The translations under genes and the position numbers were made by a program. DNA of 64,000 nt from Perkinsus olseni (lineage: Eukaryota; Perkinsozoa; Perkinsida; Perkinsidae): assembly GCA_013115135.1 (NCBI GenBank), contig JABANP010000267.1, positions 1 to 64,000 of the forward strand, read 5' to 3'. Of this stretch, positions 33,194 to 44,700 are shown one piece after another. Each line of letters opens with the position of its first letter. Position 1 is the first letter of the stretch. The notes under the pieces are model-generated. The model was given only the letters and a program-made list of their open reading frames with translations. It had not been told where the DNA came from and searched no databases.

Positions 33194-35735
33194 TTACATC
33201 TCCTGCTCAGAGTCATCATCCTCATCCGACTCATCCGGGTAGCCAGCGGCTGCACGACTGAGAGTGAAGCTGTTAAGCTGGATCGAGAACACATGAAGGC
33301 CTTACTCTAGGAGAGAGGCCCGACCGGAGGTGCTTAGCATGGACATCCTCGATGGCGGAGAGTCTTTCATAACTACCAAAAAGAAGAGATGACTACCACA
33401 CTGGAGCTCTCATCATACCTCTAGACGCCCTTTGATTATTATACTGGTTACGTCCCCCCTGATCTAGGGCATGCTTCCAGTCGAAATCGTCCTTCGCCAG
33501 GAAGGACAGCCGTAGTGGGCGGAGATATCTGCCGGTGTTAGTACCATCATCAAGAGAAGTACCGCAAGTTACTTGATATAAAAGCGAGGGTACTGAGGAT
33601 GGGCTCTGAGGATGGCATAGAGGATTCCTGCCAGCACTAGACATAGCAGCCAATCAGTGAGGAATAGTATACATACAGTGTAGACCACATAAAAGCGCAC
33701 CGTACCTGACTGGCAGTGCCCAGGGAGAGCCCTAACCCCTATACCACTACTTCTCGGCTTCCTCCACTGGAGTATCTCCGCTATACCAGCCAGCCATGGC
33801 TTGCACACCGCCATGAAGTGCTTCAACCTGCCACCGAGATGCATACCTCCCTCCCATCCTGACCATCGTCCTGACCACCTCTGGACTTGTAACTTGAACA
33901 TATCAATGCTAAACTCCGGGCGATGGGTGATGCATACATTCCGAGAACGGTCAGAGGATATACAAAACATCTACAAATAACAACAATAACAGCCGACAGC
34001 AGGATGGTGATGGTAAGTCGTTCTCGTCACCTGCGTCCATTTCTGTGTCTTATAGTACGTCCTCACCAGCAGCTCTCCTCGGTCAAGCTTGTCAGTGACC
34101 TTGGGCTTCTCACTCCTCAACTTCAGCTTCCATACCAGTGAGGTGTTTTGCCTGCATGGCCGCATGAGACGACTAAGTAGAGAGGACGAGATGCTACTTT
34201 AGGGCGTGGAGGGGTAAGGTGGCCACCCCGAGGAGATCATCAGCGGATAATTCATCCTCATCATAAACGTAAAAGGATAACGACCAGGAAGGGTCATCGT
34301 GGAAGACCGGCAGCTGAAGTATCTAACAATGAGGTAAATCGTGGGCGCACATACTGGACAATCTGAGCTATTTCGTATCTTCCTCGCTGCAACCTAGGAT
34401 ACTACCTGTCGATATTCTGGATTGAGATCCTCATAGACCGTCCGTGTGCTGCACTGACGATTGTCAAACTCAAGCACAACATAAGGGTCCGAGTTGCCAC
34501 CCCAGTCGGCCGCCATCTATACATACAGGAAGAAATCCCCTCCCGCACTCCACAGCAGCCCATACCAAATTCTTAGCGGATATCACATCCACCAGTATGA
34601 GACCACTCAACCTCAATCCAGGCTGCGTCGTGCATCGAGGGACCGCCTGAGGCCCACCATACGTACCAACAAGGCTACCTCCCAGTACTACCCCATTGCC
34701 CCCCTCATCCTTAGACGCCGGCACTCCACCACCACTGGCCGACATCGCTAATGGTAGCCGATCAAAGTATCTGATGATCACCAAGTCCGGAAAGCAGCAC
34801 AACTAGCATGCGTCCTACTTCCAAGACGTGGCCCTGAGGAATGCCCTAATCCACTGAGGGCGCTCATCGCTTCGAGGGGTAGCAAACACCAGTGGCTCGA
34901 TCTTCAACCCTACTAGATGGTTCACCGATGCGACGATGGGAAAGACGCCTTACCAGGTCTCTTAGCCAGGTATACGGTAAACATCGAGAGCGATCTACCC
35001 TTTTTGGTCCTCCTACCACTGCCCAATACCAGCGACTGAGGTAAGTGAAGAGCTAAGCTCCTCACTAGACAGTGACGCAGTGGAGACCACGTGTTCTCCT
35101 AGCTGTAACTACTAGTAATGTGGTGTTCTGTTCCGGTCGATTGTTTTTTATTTGATAAGTCCGACTCTGTCGAGTGAGACGATATAATGATGAAATATGG
35201 GATCGATAGACCCAAAGGTCGATCAAGGCCATGTCCTACTCAACCTCACGACACCGACCGCCCTACTTACAGGAGACACCATTCCTCTCATCGCCTAGAG
35301 GAAGCTCCTCTTCCTGTGGACAGGCTTCGGCAGCCACTATAGTCGCTCCCGCCAAACACCGTACCTGCTACCATTCATCATCATCACCGTGTACTGCCAA
35401 TGACATTACACTAGCTAGCTGATGCTCCTTAACGTCCATGAGTTTGAACCATATCACCATACCACCCCTGACCTCCACCCATCGTCTGCTGAATATACCC
35501 GTCCTCGGACGCCTCTTGAACCTACCCATCTCAACACTCCGTCCCCCACGTGCAGGTGGGGTACTATTACAATGTCCCGCTTTTTATCAAGCCCGAGGGA
35601 GGCGCCAATGTCGAGTAGTCCACAGCAGCCTGCTGCTGTTGCTGGTCCTCTCGTCGGGCGGGTGGTGATGGTGATAGGGACCGAGTCGAGACGAGTGCCG
35701 TCAAGCCCGATCGATGCTGTCCTCGCATGCCTCAA
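33194..35735 (-). CDS. PH/C2-domain protein with two C-terminal membrane helices (MCTP-like)
   Basis: The C2 domain is split by introns: LRLSGLILVDVISAKNLVW (34610), GNSDPYVVLEFDNRQC with VYEDLNPEYRQ (34480-34400) and DPSWSLSFYVYDEDELSADD (34290-34210). The Asp residues in SDPY and YDED are the usual Ca2+ ligands. Upstream exons read RRTKKGRSLSMFTVYLAKRP and EPLVFATPRSDERPQWIRAF, which fit the end of a PH domain (strand, then helix with Trp), with further exons to about 35735. Downstream comes a pair of hydrophobic helices (VRFYVVYTVCILFL and LLCLVLAGILYAIL), then HPQYPRFYIK and FLAKDDFDWKHALDQG. This C2-then-two-helices layout resembles plant MCTP proteins that tether membranes Ca2+-dependently. 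The frame ends in an acidic tail at 33194. Confidence 0.55.
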
Positions 35736-36146
35736 AGCTACACGGGTAGTACTGATTCATTAACCTCCACCCACACTCCCGTAACCCAAAGGCAATCCTT
35801 TGTTAAATGTCGAGTCCTTGCTTCGACCTTGGATTCCACTCCTATATACCAACATCCACCTCCGCAGAGCTGCTAGCAGCCACATACTAGGCCGTCGAAA
35901 AAATATAGATAAAACGAATGTCTCTCGAGGCATCATCACCGATGCGGTGATGAATTGAACGACGAAGCGATAGTATGTTGAACGACATGCATGAACCCCA
36001 GCAGCAGCAGCAAAGGAGTAGCGGGAAAAATTATGGTTCCCTTTGAGAGGAACACCACAGGATGAGAGAGCCATCCAAAGACAACTCTAATGGACAGTGT
36101 GAGGGCTTCCTTCTGCTAGGGGCTGCTGCTGCTGCTACTTCTACTA
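35736..36146. other. Intergenic region
   Basis: About 400 bp between the stop of the C69 peptidase (36147) and the probable start of the PH/C2 gene, both on the minus strand. There is a short GCTGCTGCT run at 36121-36133. No exon is recognised. Confidence 0.4.
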
Positions 36147-38829
36147 CTACAATGCAGAGTACCCGTCGTTTACTTTACTATAGCTTCGATAAGCATGGCG
36201 CTTCCCAAAGAAGGTACCAAGCCAGAAAGTAACTATACACGCAGCCAGCGTTACCGCCATCGATATCCAAAAACTGTGACTAGGCGAAGCGACGAGGGGA
36301 GATAGCAGTGCGCCAGCCTTAGCCTCCTCGTACGCTTCCTTCCCCGCTGGTCTAACGTAATGATCGGCAGGTCTGTAAAAATCATCGGAGAAGCCGATCA
36401 TCCTCATGTACCAGTCAGGCTGAGGGAGGCCCCCTTGGAAGTCCATACGACCATCCGGAAAGTTGTAATAACCATCATTATACCGGACCTGCCACGGTGA
36501 TCTAGCACCACCTCCGCACCTCCCACCCATCCCCTTACTATGAGCTCATCAGCCAACTTCCACCACTCCTCAGTGACTCGCCTCTGCACTCGGAGCTGCA
36601 GACTATTGAGCATCCTCGTTTGCTCTTCGGGGTCCGTCAACTTAGCGGCCTCATCCTCTACACGCTGGGCCTCTGCCAGTACCCATCTGAGAATATCCCC
36701 TTTAATGCCCACCAGCATCATCATGATCATCATTCCTACCTCTGTAACTCGTCACGCTTCGGATATACCATCTCCTGGCTCATATTCTGATAATTTATAT
36801 TCATCCAGTTGGCGACAAAGTCAAATGCCCAGAAGGCTGTGGACCGATTGAACACCTGATGAGGGGTAGTCATCTTTCTTCCCCGACTAAGGCCACCACC
36901 GCCACCCACCTGCAACGCTGGCCCGTACTGTGTGCCAAAACTCGGGTCTACAGCGTTTGCCTGGGAGTAAAACGGTACGAAAACTGAAGTGGCGGGGGCG
37001 TCCAGGGCGTACCAAACCTGACGTCTGCAGTAGAGGACAACAGGACACGAGAACGTTACCTTGGGGAAGGGCTTCTGACTGGTAGCGACCATGGTGTAGC
37101 TTGTACGATGAAGAGATATCGCCCTGGGGATCTGACCCTTCACTTTCTTCATCAAATCCCCACCGATCTCATAATTAGGATTACCGTACATGCCTGAGGG
37201 AAGGAGAATCTTTGACCTCTGCGTTGTCCTCGCTGCTGCTGCTGCTCACCCGCTAGGATTCCCTTGGTCATGTCGTATTCGGTACCCTCATAGTGATCAC
37301 GATGGAGGTCGAAGATTTCACTGATGGTGACTGGTCTGTCCACTGGGACAGAAAAAGGGTAATCGAGGGGGTCCTCGTTATTGGGCACCTACAACAAGCG
37401 TTCGAGAAATAGCAAGAAGACCAAGACGAAGCGGCAGAGAAGCCAACCGCCTACCTTCTGTGAATGTGCAACTCTATCAAAAACTCTCCATTGCCTTAGC
37501 GAAGCGTAGCGAGGTAGTGGAAGGGGAGCTCCCACGACCCTGGACCAGTCAAACGGACCCTCACCTGCCAGAGAACGCTCAATCAATACCACACCAAACG
37601 CTGCGCTCGTCGGATCGTCCCAACTCCTGCTGGACCCCTTCTTTATTACCATCCCACAAGCCAAGCTCCTTCGTCTTCTTGAAAAGATTCTCCGAGTAGA
37701 TGAACTCATCAGGGCTATCAGGCTTGACCTCTTTAATGATAACATTATTGGCTACCACCGCGACATGGTCATCCGGCACCTGCAGGGTAAGGCAGGTGCT
37801 GCCGCACCAACATGACTATTAACAACAGCTCCCACCCTCTGTGCAACCCAAAAGGCTCCCTTATTGCCATCGCCCTGGATCTCGAATACCCAGGCCTCGG
37901 TATCATCGATGATCGTAATGGCTTCACTGGAGCCGTACCTGAACCAACCCATCCTGCCTCCGGCTTCCCCTCGACCATCGTTACTACTCCTCTCCGGCAA
38001 AGCCGTACTGCTGTGCAAGAGTGCCTATCTTATTGATAGCACAGCGGGCAGTCTCGCACCTCTCCATTGCTATAGCCATCAAGGGGGCGATGGTGAACAA
38101 AGCAGGGCCTGAGGGGTCGAGACTAATCCGAAGCCAGCAGCGGTGGTGGAGGCGACCGACCTTCCTTCCCGTTGACCTCATCCTTGTGGAAAAGCTCTTG
38201 GATGGCTAATGACTTCTTAGCGGCAGTAGTGCTCTCACCAATCGCCAAACCCTATCAGCCCATCATACAGCAGCAACTACGATGTCCCAATACTCACCTT
38301 AGAGTTGATAAGGGGGTAAGAGGACTCCCATAACGCATGCGTCGGCCCCTCACTAGGTACGTACCCCAATGCCATCGGATTCGTTTTGACCTGAGCTGCT
38401 ACCATCGCCCTTCGCTTTAATTCTGCGCATCGCCTACCAGGCAAGGGCTCGTAGATGTCCGATCTACCATTGGTAACAACTCTAGGGTAAAGGGCTTGGA
38501 TATTATCAAAGACAGGCCTCGGAGCGGTGCCGTTACCCCGTGGGACGTAGGCCATACGATTGTCACAGTTGTTGCAGTCGTTAGCATGAGTAGCTACAGG
38601 ATACCCAAAGGTAGTTGCCTTCCGTCCGAAGATCATACTCGTGCATTTATCGCTGTTACTGTCAAGGTACTCAGCACGCCTGAAGCAAGGAGGAAGGTGG
38701 GAGCGGTGAAGAGGATAGAGGTCCCTACTTGACAGCCTCTGGATCAGCGTCTAAAGACGCATTGACAAAGCTACCAACAGTAGCCAATGCCACGGCCGCA
38801 GAAAGCAGGGGGCCGGAAAAAGTCATCAT
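36147..38829 (-). CDS. C69-family dipeptidase, membrane-anchored
   Basis: An Ntn-type peptidase of family C69 (PepDA-like) cleaving dipeptides. ATG 38829 begins a signal peptide MMTFSGPLLSAAVALATVG. An intron of about 50 nt joins RAEYLDSNSDKCTSMIFGRK, where the Cys before TSM is the expected N-terminal nucleophile after propeptide removal, followed by HANDCNNCDNRMAYVPRG. Later exons give GLAIGES, ERCETARCAINKIGTLAQQY, EAITIIDDTEAWVFEIQGDG, FWVAQRVPDDHVAVVANN and ISEIFDLHRDHYEGTEYDMT. SLHRTSYTMVATSQKPFP, WYALDAPATSVFVPFY and RSTAFWAFDFVANWMNINYQ complete the fold. A 53-nt intron joins LQR to WVLAEAQRVEDEAAKL. The C-terminus adds ISMAVTLAACIVTFWLGTFF, a membrane anchor absent from bacterial PepDA, and ends at 36147. 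A lumenal or surface location is inferred. Confidence 0.9.
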
Positions 38830-39290
38830 GTCGAAAGAAGATGCCACTTGCGGGTGACGCGGTTCAACCTCGGATATGCACGCATGCACAGCACGCATGC
38901 CCAACAGGGTGATCGGAGACTAGTCCCTCTATGGTGATGAGAAAGCGGAGGGTGGATGAACGAGGGGAAAGAAGGGGAAACCGATGTTACCGTCCCACTA
39001 TAGAAAAACTCATCATCGAGTGCACGCTGCTGGAAGGTGGAATGCCGCGCTGAAGATCTCGCTCGCCCAGGCTGAGCGCAGGATCTGAATACCCCTCGAC
39101 GACCCTGAGCCATCCACTTCTCGTCTGATTATGTGTACGTAGTGACCGAGTGATCGCCTCCAGTCACATCCCAGTGAGCGTACCCCATCCCCACTGTTTA
39201 CTCAACCATCGCAACATAGCGGTAGCGGTGATGATGATGATGAATTACAGTTAATAGTAGCAAGATGATGGTGAACCAAGTGACCTCAGC
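38830..39290. other. Intergenic region upstream of the C69 peptidase
   Basis: Probable 5' region of the C69 gene (minus) and 3' region of the Myb/Rap1-like gene. It contains ATGATGATGATGAA at about 39230. No exon is recognised. Confidence 0.4.
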
Positions 39291-40965
39291 TCATTCAGAA
39301 TGGTACCGGGCAAGATACCTCTCAACCTTGTCCGCATCATAGCCCTCTGCTTCCATCCATAACACTATCCAGTCATACTGCACTCCAACCGCCCGTTGAC
39401 GTACTTCCTTTATAGCCTCTACCTTCTCATGGGTCCGGCCTACGTTCCCGCTACGCGCATAGACCCTCATAACTACTCCCTGCGGAACGCCCAGCTCCTC
39501 ACCGATCTCTCGTAAGGCCCTCGCCACCTCCACCGTCCTCCTCGACGACCCTTTCTCCCAGGCCAGGATATCCGCCACCCATTGCGGCTCGAACTCATTC
39601 TCCTTCTCTATTTCCTCCATGAAGTGTATCAGCTGGTGGGCCCGAGGGACGAAGTCGCCCTCGCTCGCATGCGCTCGATGCTGATGGCCTCCATCACCCA
39701 AGCCCGGGGGTAGGGTGGAGTCAGACCTACCGTAGTAGTTCCGGTCTCCATTTCTGACAACGGACCCGTTGCTAGCAGCCGAAGATGCCGGCCCCCCGTA
39801 CCTGTGCTGGGTGGTTCCCTCAGCTGCCTGCGTTGCTCCGATATTCCCAGCGGCCCCTCTCTGGGCTTTGTGCCCCTCCCCCATGCCTTCTGGTGGGGTA
39901 TCGCATATGATACTCTCATAAATGCTGCTAGAAGGGGACGACGACGAGGAGGAGGAGGAGGATGCCTCTTCTCGCGCCGCCCTCCGCCTAATAACAGGCT
40001 CTCCGTCAGCATCTTCAGAAGACCCCGTGCCACCCGAACGCCTCTCTGGCTGTGCTCGCGGCCTCTCCTCCCGCCTGGGGCGCTGTACCCCATCCTCTCT
40101 ACTCGACACACCCCTTGTACCATTCTCAGCAGCAGCCTCGGACAGGCCGCTGACGACATCATCTTCCCTCAGAGACACGAAAGATTCGCTCACTCTTCGG
40201 TTATCAAAGGGCTTCTCCGGAGAGAATCTCCCTGTACGACTCTTCTTAGCGACTGGCCTCCCCCTCCATCTCTCGCCGAGGGGACTGCACGATCTCCTCC
40301 TCGATGCTGAGCCCGACTCTGGTGGCTCGAGGTGGAGGCATCAGCACTCCCACTTCTGCTGCTGCTTGATGCTGCTGCTGCTACTGCCGCCGCATGCCTT
40401 GCCTTCCTCTCCTCGGCCAGCCTAGCAGCCAGCTCCTGATACCTGGGTTCTATGAACTTCAGCCACCTCGTCCTCATACTCTCATGCGGATGAGGTGCTG
40501 CTATACCTGATAGTCAGGAGGTGAACACCCATCAACAGCAGGCCTTCTTAGAATCACACCTTTCTCCTCTGCCTCGATCCATATCTTGTTCCCCCTCACC
40601 GGCACTTTCTTCCCCCTTCTGGTGAACTCCGGAGCTTTATCAGCAATGAACCGAAAAATGGCGAAGTCGTCCTCCTCGGTGAAGTTGGTATGCGCCACAC
40701 AGCGTCTGCTGGCGAAGTTGACTTCGTACGCTAAGGGCATCGGTCTAGCGTTTGTAACCTGCCACCGAGCAGGTAATAACACCACCGGCCACCATGAAAG
40801 ACCTCACCATGTAGTCGCTAAGCCTCTCGCAAATCCCACGCGCTACAGAGTTGGTGATGAATCTAACGTCGATGGCAGTACTCTGAGGGAAAGAGGCCTC
40901 CCTGAAGCAGACCGGTTGAAGGCTGGCCTACCTTGGACAAGGGAGCATCTTTGATGACCCCAGGG
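39291..40965 (-). CDS. Myb/Rap1-like DNA-binding protein with low-complexity middle
   Basis: Exon near 40890-40820 (VRFITNSVARGICERLSDYM) splices through a 49-nt intron to YEVNFASRRCVAHTNFTEED and DDFAIFRFIADKAPEF. Then come RGNKIWIEAEEKGVI and HPHESMRTRWLKFIEPRYQE. The pattern E-x-D-D-x2-I-x-x-F ... GNK-IW-x-x-x-E ... S-x-R-x-R-W is that of the Rap1/TERF2IP-type Myb helix-turn-helix. A 35-nt intron leads into Ser/Arg/Glu-rich low-complexity sequence (about 40200-39690). The C-terminus has VADILAWEKGSSRRTVEVAR, LGVPQGVVMRVYARSGNVGR and YDWIVLWMEAEGYDADKVER, a helical domain recalling a Rap1 C-terminal fold. It could be a telomere-associated or other chromatin protein. The fine exon edges and N-terminus are not settled. 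Confidence 0.55.
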
Positions 40966-40970
40966 GTCCA

Positions 40971-41393
40971 TCAGTACCATATCCTCTTCCCTTTCCCTAC
41001 CATCGGCCTGAAGGACTGTAAAGTGATAGCCATAGCAGCGAGCCCCATCCCCCTACCCACCCTTCGTTTTCTCTCTTTACCGCCATTATCTTCGAGCAGC
41101 CTCCTTATCCGACTCCGATCCTTGAGCCCCGCAGAGAGGATGAACTCCATCCCTCTGAACATTGGTACAGGCAATGCCGCACAACCTGTCTGAAACGGCC
41201 GATACAGGCACACGCAAGTGAACCCGAATCTTCGGCCACAGCGCATAGGAGGGGTGTTATGTGCCTCAGTTGACTCTAACACAAGAGTGAACAAGAGAGG
41301 CGCCAAGAAAGCCTTGAGTATGCGTGCAACCGTGTAGGCAGCATAGCTAATGGCAAAGCCGCGCAACTGTAGAGACAACACTAAGGATGCCAT
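40971..41393 (-). CDS. Short exon(s) with signal-like N-terminus
   Basis: ATG 41393 starts MASLVLSLQLRGFAISYAAY and continues through ILKAFLAPLLFTLVLE, a signal or anchor, then a Cys-containing stretch (RFGFTCVCLYRPFQTGCAAL) and MEFILSAGLKDRSRIRRLLE. A plausible GT-AG intron at about 41085-41022 could link it to the exon at 40970-40920. It may thus be the first exon of the Myb/Rap1-like gene or, given its signal-like start, a separate small secreted protein. Composition looks coding, but I have no family match. Confidence 0.35.
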   Translation of the reverse strand: MASLVLSLQLRGFAISYAAYTVARILKAFLAPLLFTLVLESTEAHNTPPMRCGRRFGFTCVCLYRPFQTGCAALPVPMFRGMEFILSAGLKDRSRIRRLLEDNGGKERKRRVGRGMGLAAMAITLQSFRPMVGKGKRIWY

Positions 41394-41780
41394 TCTCAGC
41401 CCTCAGCATTATCATACATAAGAGGCACCGAAGCAGCAATACTCAGTAGCTCAATCAATCATCAGAAGCCTATAACCAACTTGAAGTCATTTCTTCTATG
41501 TTCCACTGGCGGTGATCAGGAATGAGATTCGGGGACAACCGGGGATTCAGCTGCCTCCAAGGTATTCAGCCCTCCTAGGGAGAAATACTACTCGCCCCAA
41601 GGCAAGAGCGGAGGCACCCCATCTGGCCCCCGTTACTGCAGCTACTACGCCTTTAGCGAGGCCGTTCAAACCCACTGTGGCGTCCCTTAGCGAACCCCCT
41701 TCCTCCATTGGGCAACTCCACCGCGGAACTTGGAGACAAAGAAAGTGAAACTGCACTGTTAGTAGTATACTTTGAAGACT
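41394..41780. other. Intergenic region
   Basis: 387 bp between the stop of XPF (41781) and the next start (41393), same strand. Minus-strand frame 41711-41547 (MEEGGSLRDATVGLNGLAKG...) is open for about 54 codons but has no other support. Confidence 0.35.
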
Positions 41781-44700
41781 CTATTCTGAAGTCACATCTT
41801 TGAGTTCTTTCTTGAAGGGAGTATTGACGAATTTATGAAAAGTCTTGGCCGCCGAGGGCCCCTAAAACAGCAGCACTCGGCCTCATCGCCGGAGGATCGA
41901 GCCTATCCTACCATCAGTTCAGTCATCGTTTCCACGTTCAACTTGACCAGCTTCTTCAGAGTATTAGCCTTTGGTGAATTACGCAGTACCGTCAAGATAT
42001 GGGGTGTTATCCCCGGGCAGCTGAGGAGCAACAACATCGCAACACCCACCTAAAGGACGGGGCTCACTTCAAGAGGATCTCGGAGGCGGCAGTCCTAGTG
42101 GAGGCCGGATTGGCACTCTGGGCCTTCTTCGATGCCAGGTCGAATTGGACTACAGTAGAGAGACACTCAGCAGTGATGAGCAACTTCCCCCCGGTCATCA
42201 GCACCTGGCCCTCCGTCCTCGACGGTCTCATCAGCCACACTGCCTTCAACTTTCTTCTTCATAGCCTCCACTGGATCTGGCTGTTGGACGGCCCTCACCT
42301 GCGCCATGGCCTCCGACTATGGCAGCGCCACCATCACCATCACCATCCACCCCACCTTGAGTGCCACGAAGAGGTTGGCAGTGCTCCTGTCCGACAGGGA
42401 CCACATAAGGCGGAGACTGGGGAAGTGCAGTACCAGGGCAACTGAGTCGCATCACGGGGAATTAACCGAAGCGTCGACCTGCCCAGCAGCCCTCGAGTAC
42501 CAAGTCGTGATATGTTATCGCTGTCGCTGATCCTGGCCGAGTTACCCCTCATCAGAGCCCCTGCCTCGGTCTCCTGTACCTCTACTAGAAGGGAGGGCAT
42601 ACGGTAGTTGAAGGACATGCTCACTGCCTGACGATACCTTAAAAGAGCTACTGCAGCGGGAAACCGTAGAAGGAGAGGGCGTACAGTCGGCCACTGGCAA
42701 GACTGCCTATGAGGTCTGGTAGAGCCTTCCTCTCAATACAGATGTCTCGGGAGAGGATGAAGTCCCCGACTGGTAGGGTATACTGGACAGAGGAGGCGAT
42801 AGAGATGATGTTCACTAATAGGAGCCCCTCACTGGTAGGAGGGTAAGGCCCTTCCGATGGAGCTCCAATGGCAAGTTGCTTCGCAGTTCCCTAACATCAA
42901 CGAGGACCGTCTGCCGCATCTCCTCCTCGCGCTTTCCTCTTCCGACCGCCCGCCCGTGACGAGGCGGCTGCAACCCCTCCAACCGGTGTCTAAAATACAT
43001 GGAATACTCGAACCCCTCTCGAGGTTTGTCTGACCGTGAGGGGCACCCATTCGTCCTTGGGCTTGGACGTCGCCACAGTCTTCTCCATACTGATGAGCTC
43101 GTGGAAGGCCTGCTGTTCCTGCACGCCGGACTGGGCTAACCGTCGCGATTCATGAGAATTCAGCACTTGTATGATGACGGTGTGGACCAGTGGATCTGAA
43201 GGAGGGTGTCTGACGGAACGAGTCGGGCCGCTCGGGCCTACCTCCTCGGTTCTTCACGTAGGAAGTGTATCGCTCCGCTACCCTTATTGGCAGTATAGTT
43301 GGGCGCATCGTACAAGAGTATCACATTCGGCTGGAACTCTGCTAGGCGGGTGGTCATATACCCGTCCCCCTTGAATGCATCCACTACGTTGACCATAACA
43401 CTGACAGCAAGGGGAGGAGTAGCTCAGCCTGCCTCGACAGCTACGGCGAAGGGTACTTGATGCTCTTCCTCAAGGCTTCACCGTTCTCCCCATTATCCAC
43501 GATGACATCTCTCATCCCCTTCCAGGGAGCGACTGCAGACGTTAGCACACCGCTCGGGCATATTATAGAGCTCCTCCTTGAGTAGGTCTGCCTCTTTCTT
43601 GAGAATGCCTGCCAAAGCCATAGTACGCCGGCAGAGGGTCAGAGGGGCCACACAGGAGAGCCTCACCGAGATTCGATCCAGCTTGCTTAGGTCTGTAGTA
43701 GTCATTGCTGCGCATCTCGTAGAGGAGGCTTTGGAAGGACTGCAGCAGGGCTGCCTCGGGGCCTACATGACAGTGCTACACCCTCCTCAGCAGCCCACTG
43801 GCTGCATCCTCCTCACCCCGGTCCACCAATGTCTTAGTCATGTACGACGAGGTTTGAGCGTGGGTCACCACAGCCACTCTGACCTCTGGCAAATTAAAGG
43901 ATGATGGCCCCTCCTTGAGGACTCGGACCGCTGAGAAGACATGCGTGGGGTGGAAGGGACGGAGCGTAGCTGGGAGAGCAGCATCATGATCAGCACCTTC
44001 ATCGTTGATGGCCTTCTGGAGCATAGCCCATTTAGGAGGAGGGTCTATGTGTAGGTGTAGGCCTCGCGCATCGAAGTTGTATCTGTCCACAGGTCTCCAT
44101 CGTCCGTATCACCAGGGTTGGAAAGGCAGATCATAGCTCCCTAGCGGATCACTTATTGGTGATCCGTCTCTTAGAGCTATATGCCCGGATAGCGGTGTCG
44201 AACAACATGAACACTCCGCTCAGACCATCGACGGATCAGAAGGGATGAGAATGCAGGGCATGCGAGGGCAGGAGGAGGAAGAGCCTTGAGTTGGCCTACA
44301 GTCTCTGGCGTGCTTGGCTGATGAGCTTATAGGTGGCTCCAGCGTTCACCCAGGGGGAATCAGGATGGGCTGATATAGCATCCAGGAGGGATACGAAGAA
44401 CTGAGAGCAGACAGCAGCGTGACGGGAGATGGACAGAGCCAGCGTCGAGGATAAGTAGTGTAGGGATGCTTACCGCAGTGGCATCACCCGAGCGCAGCTT
44501 GTAGGTGAGCCTCTCCAACACATCAGCGTCCCTGATCATATTCTGCGTCCGTCGGCCCAGCTGGTCCCATACCTACTATAGAGGACTCCACTACCACTCC
44601 TGCTGGTGTTGAGCACCGACCAAGGACAGCTGAGGGCGGAGCGTAAACCACTCATCTATGGCAGCTAGGCCACGGAGGGCACCTTTGGGCAGGCCTTGAG

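Noticed and set aside
39629..40310. Long open frames on both strands over the Ser/Arg-rich region
   Set aside because: GC-rich low-complexity coding DNA keeps other frames open; only the minus frame connects to the Myb-like exons.
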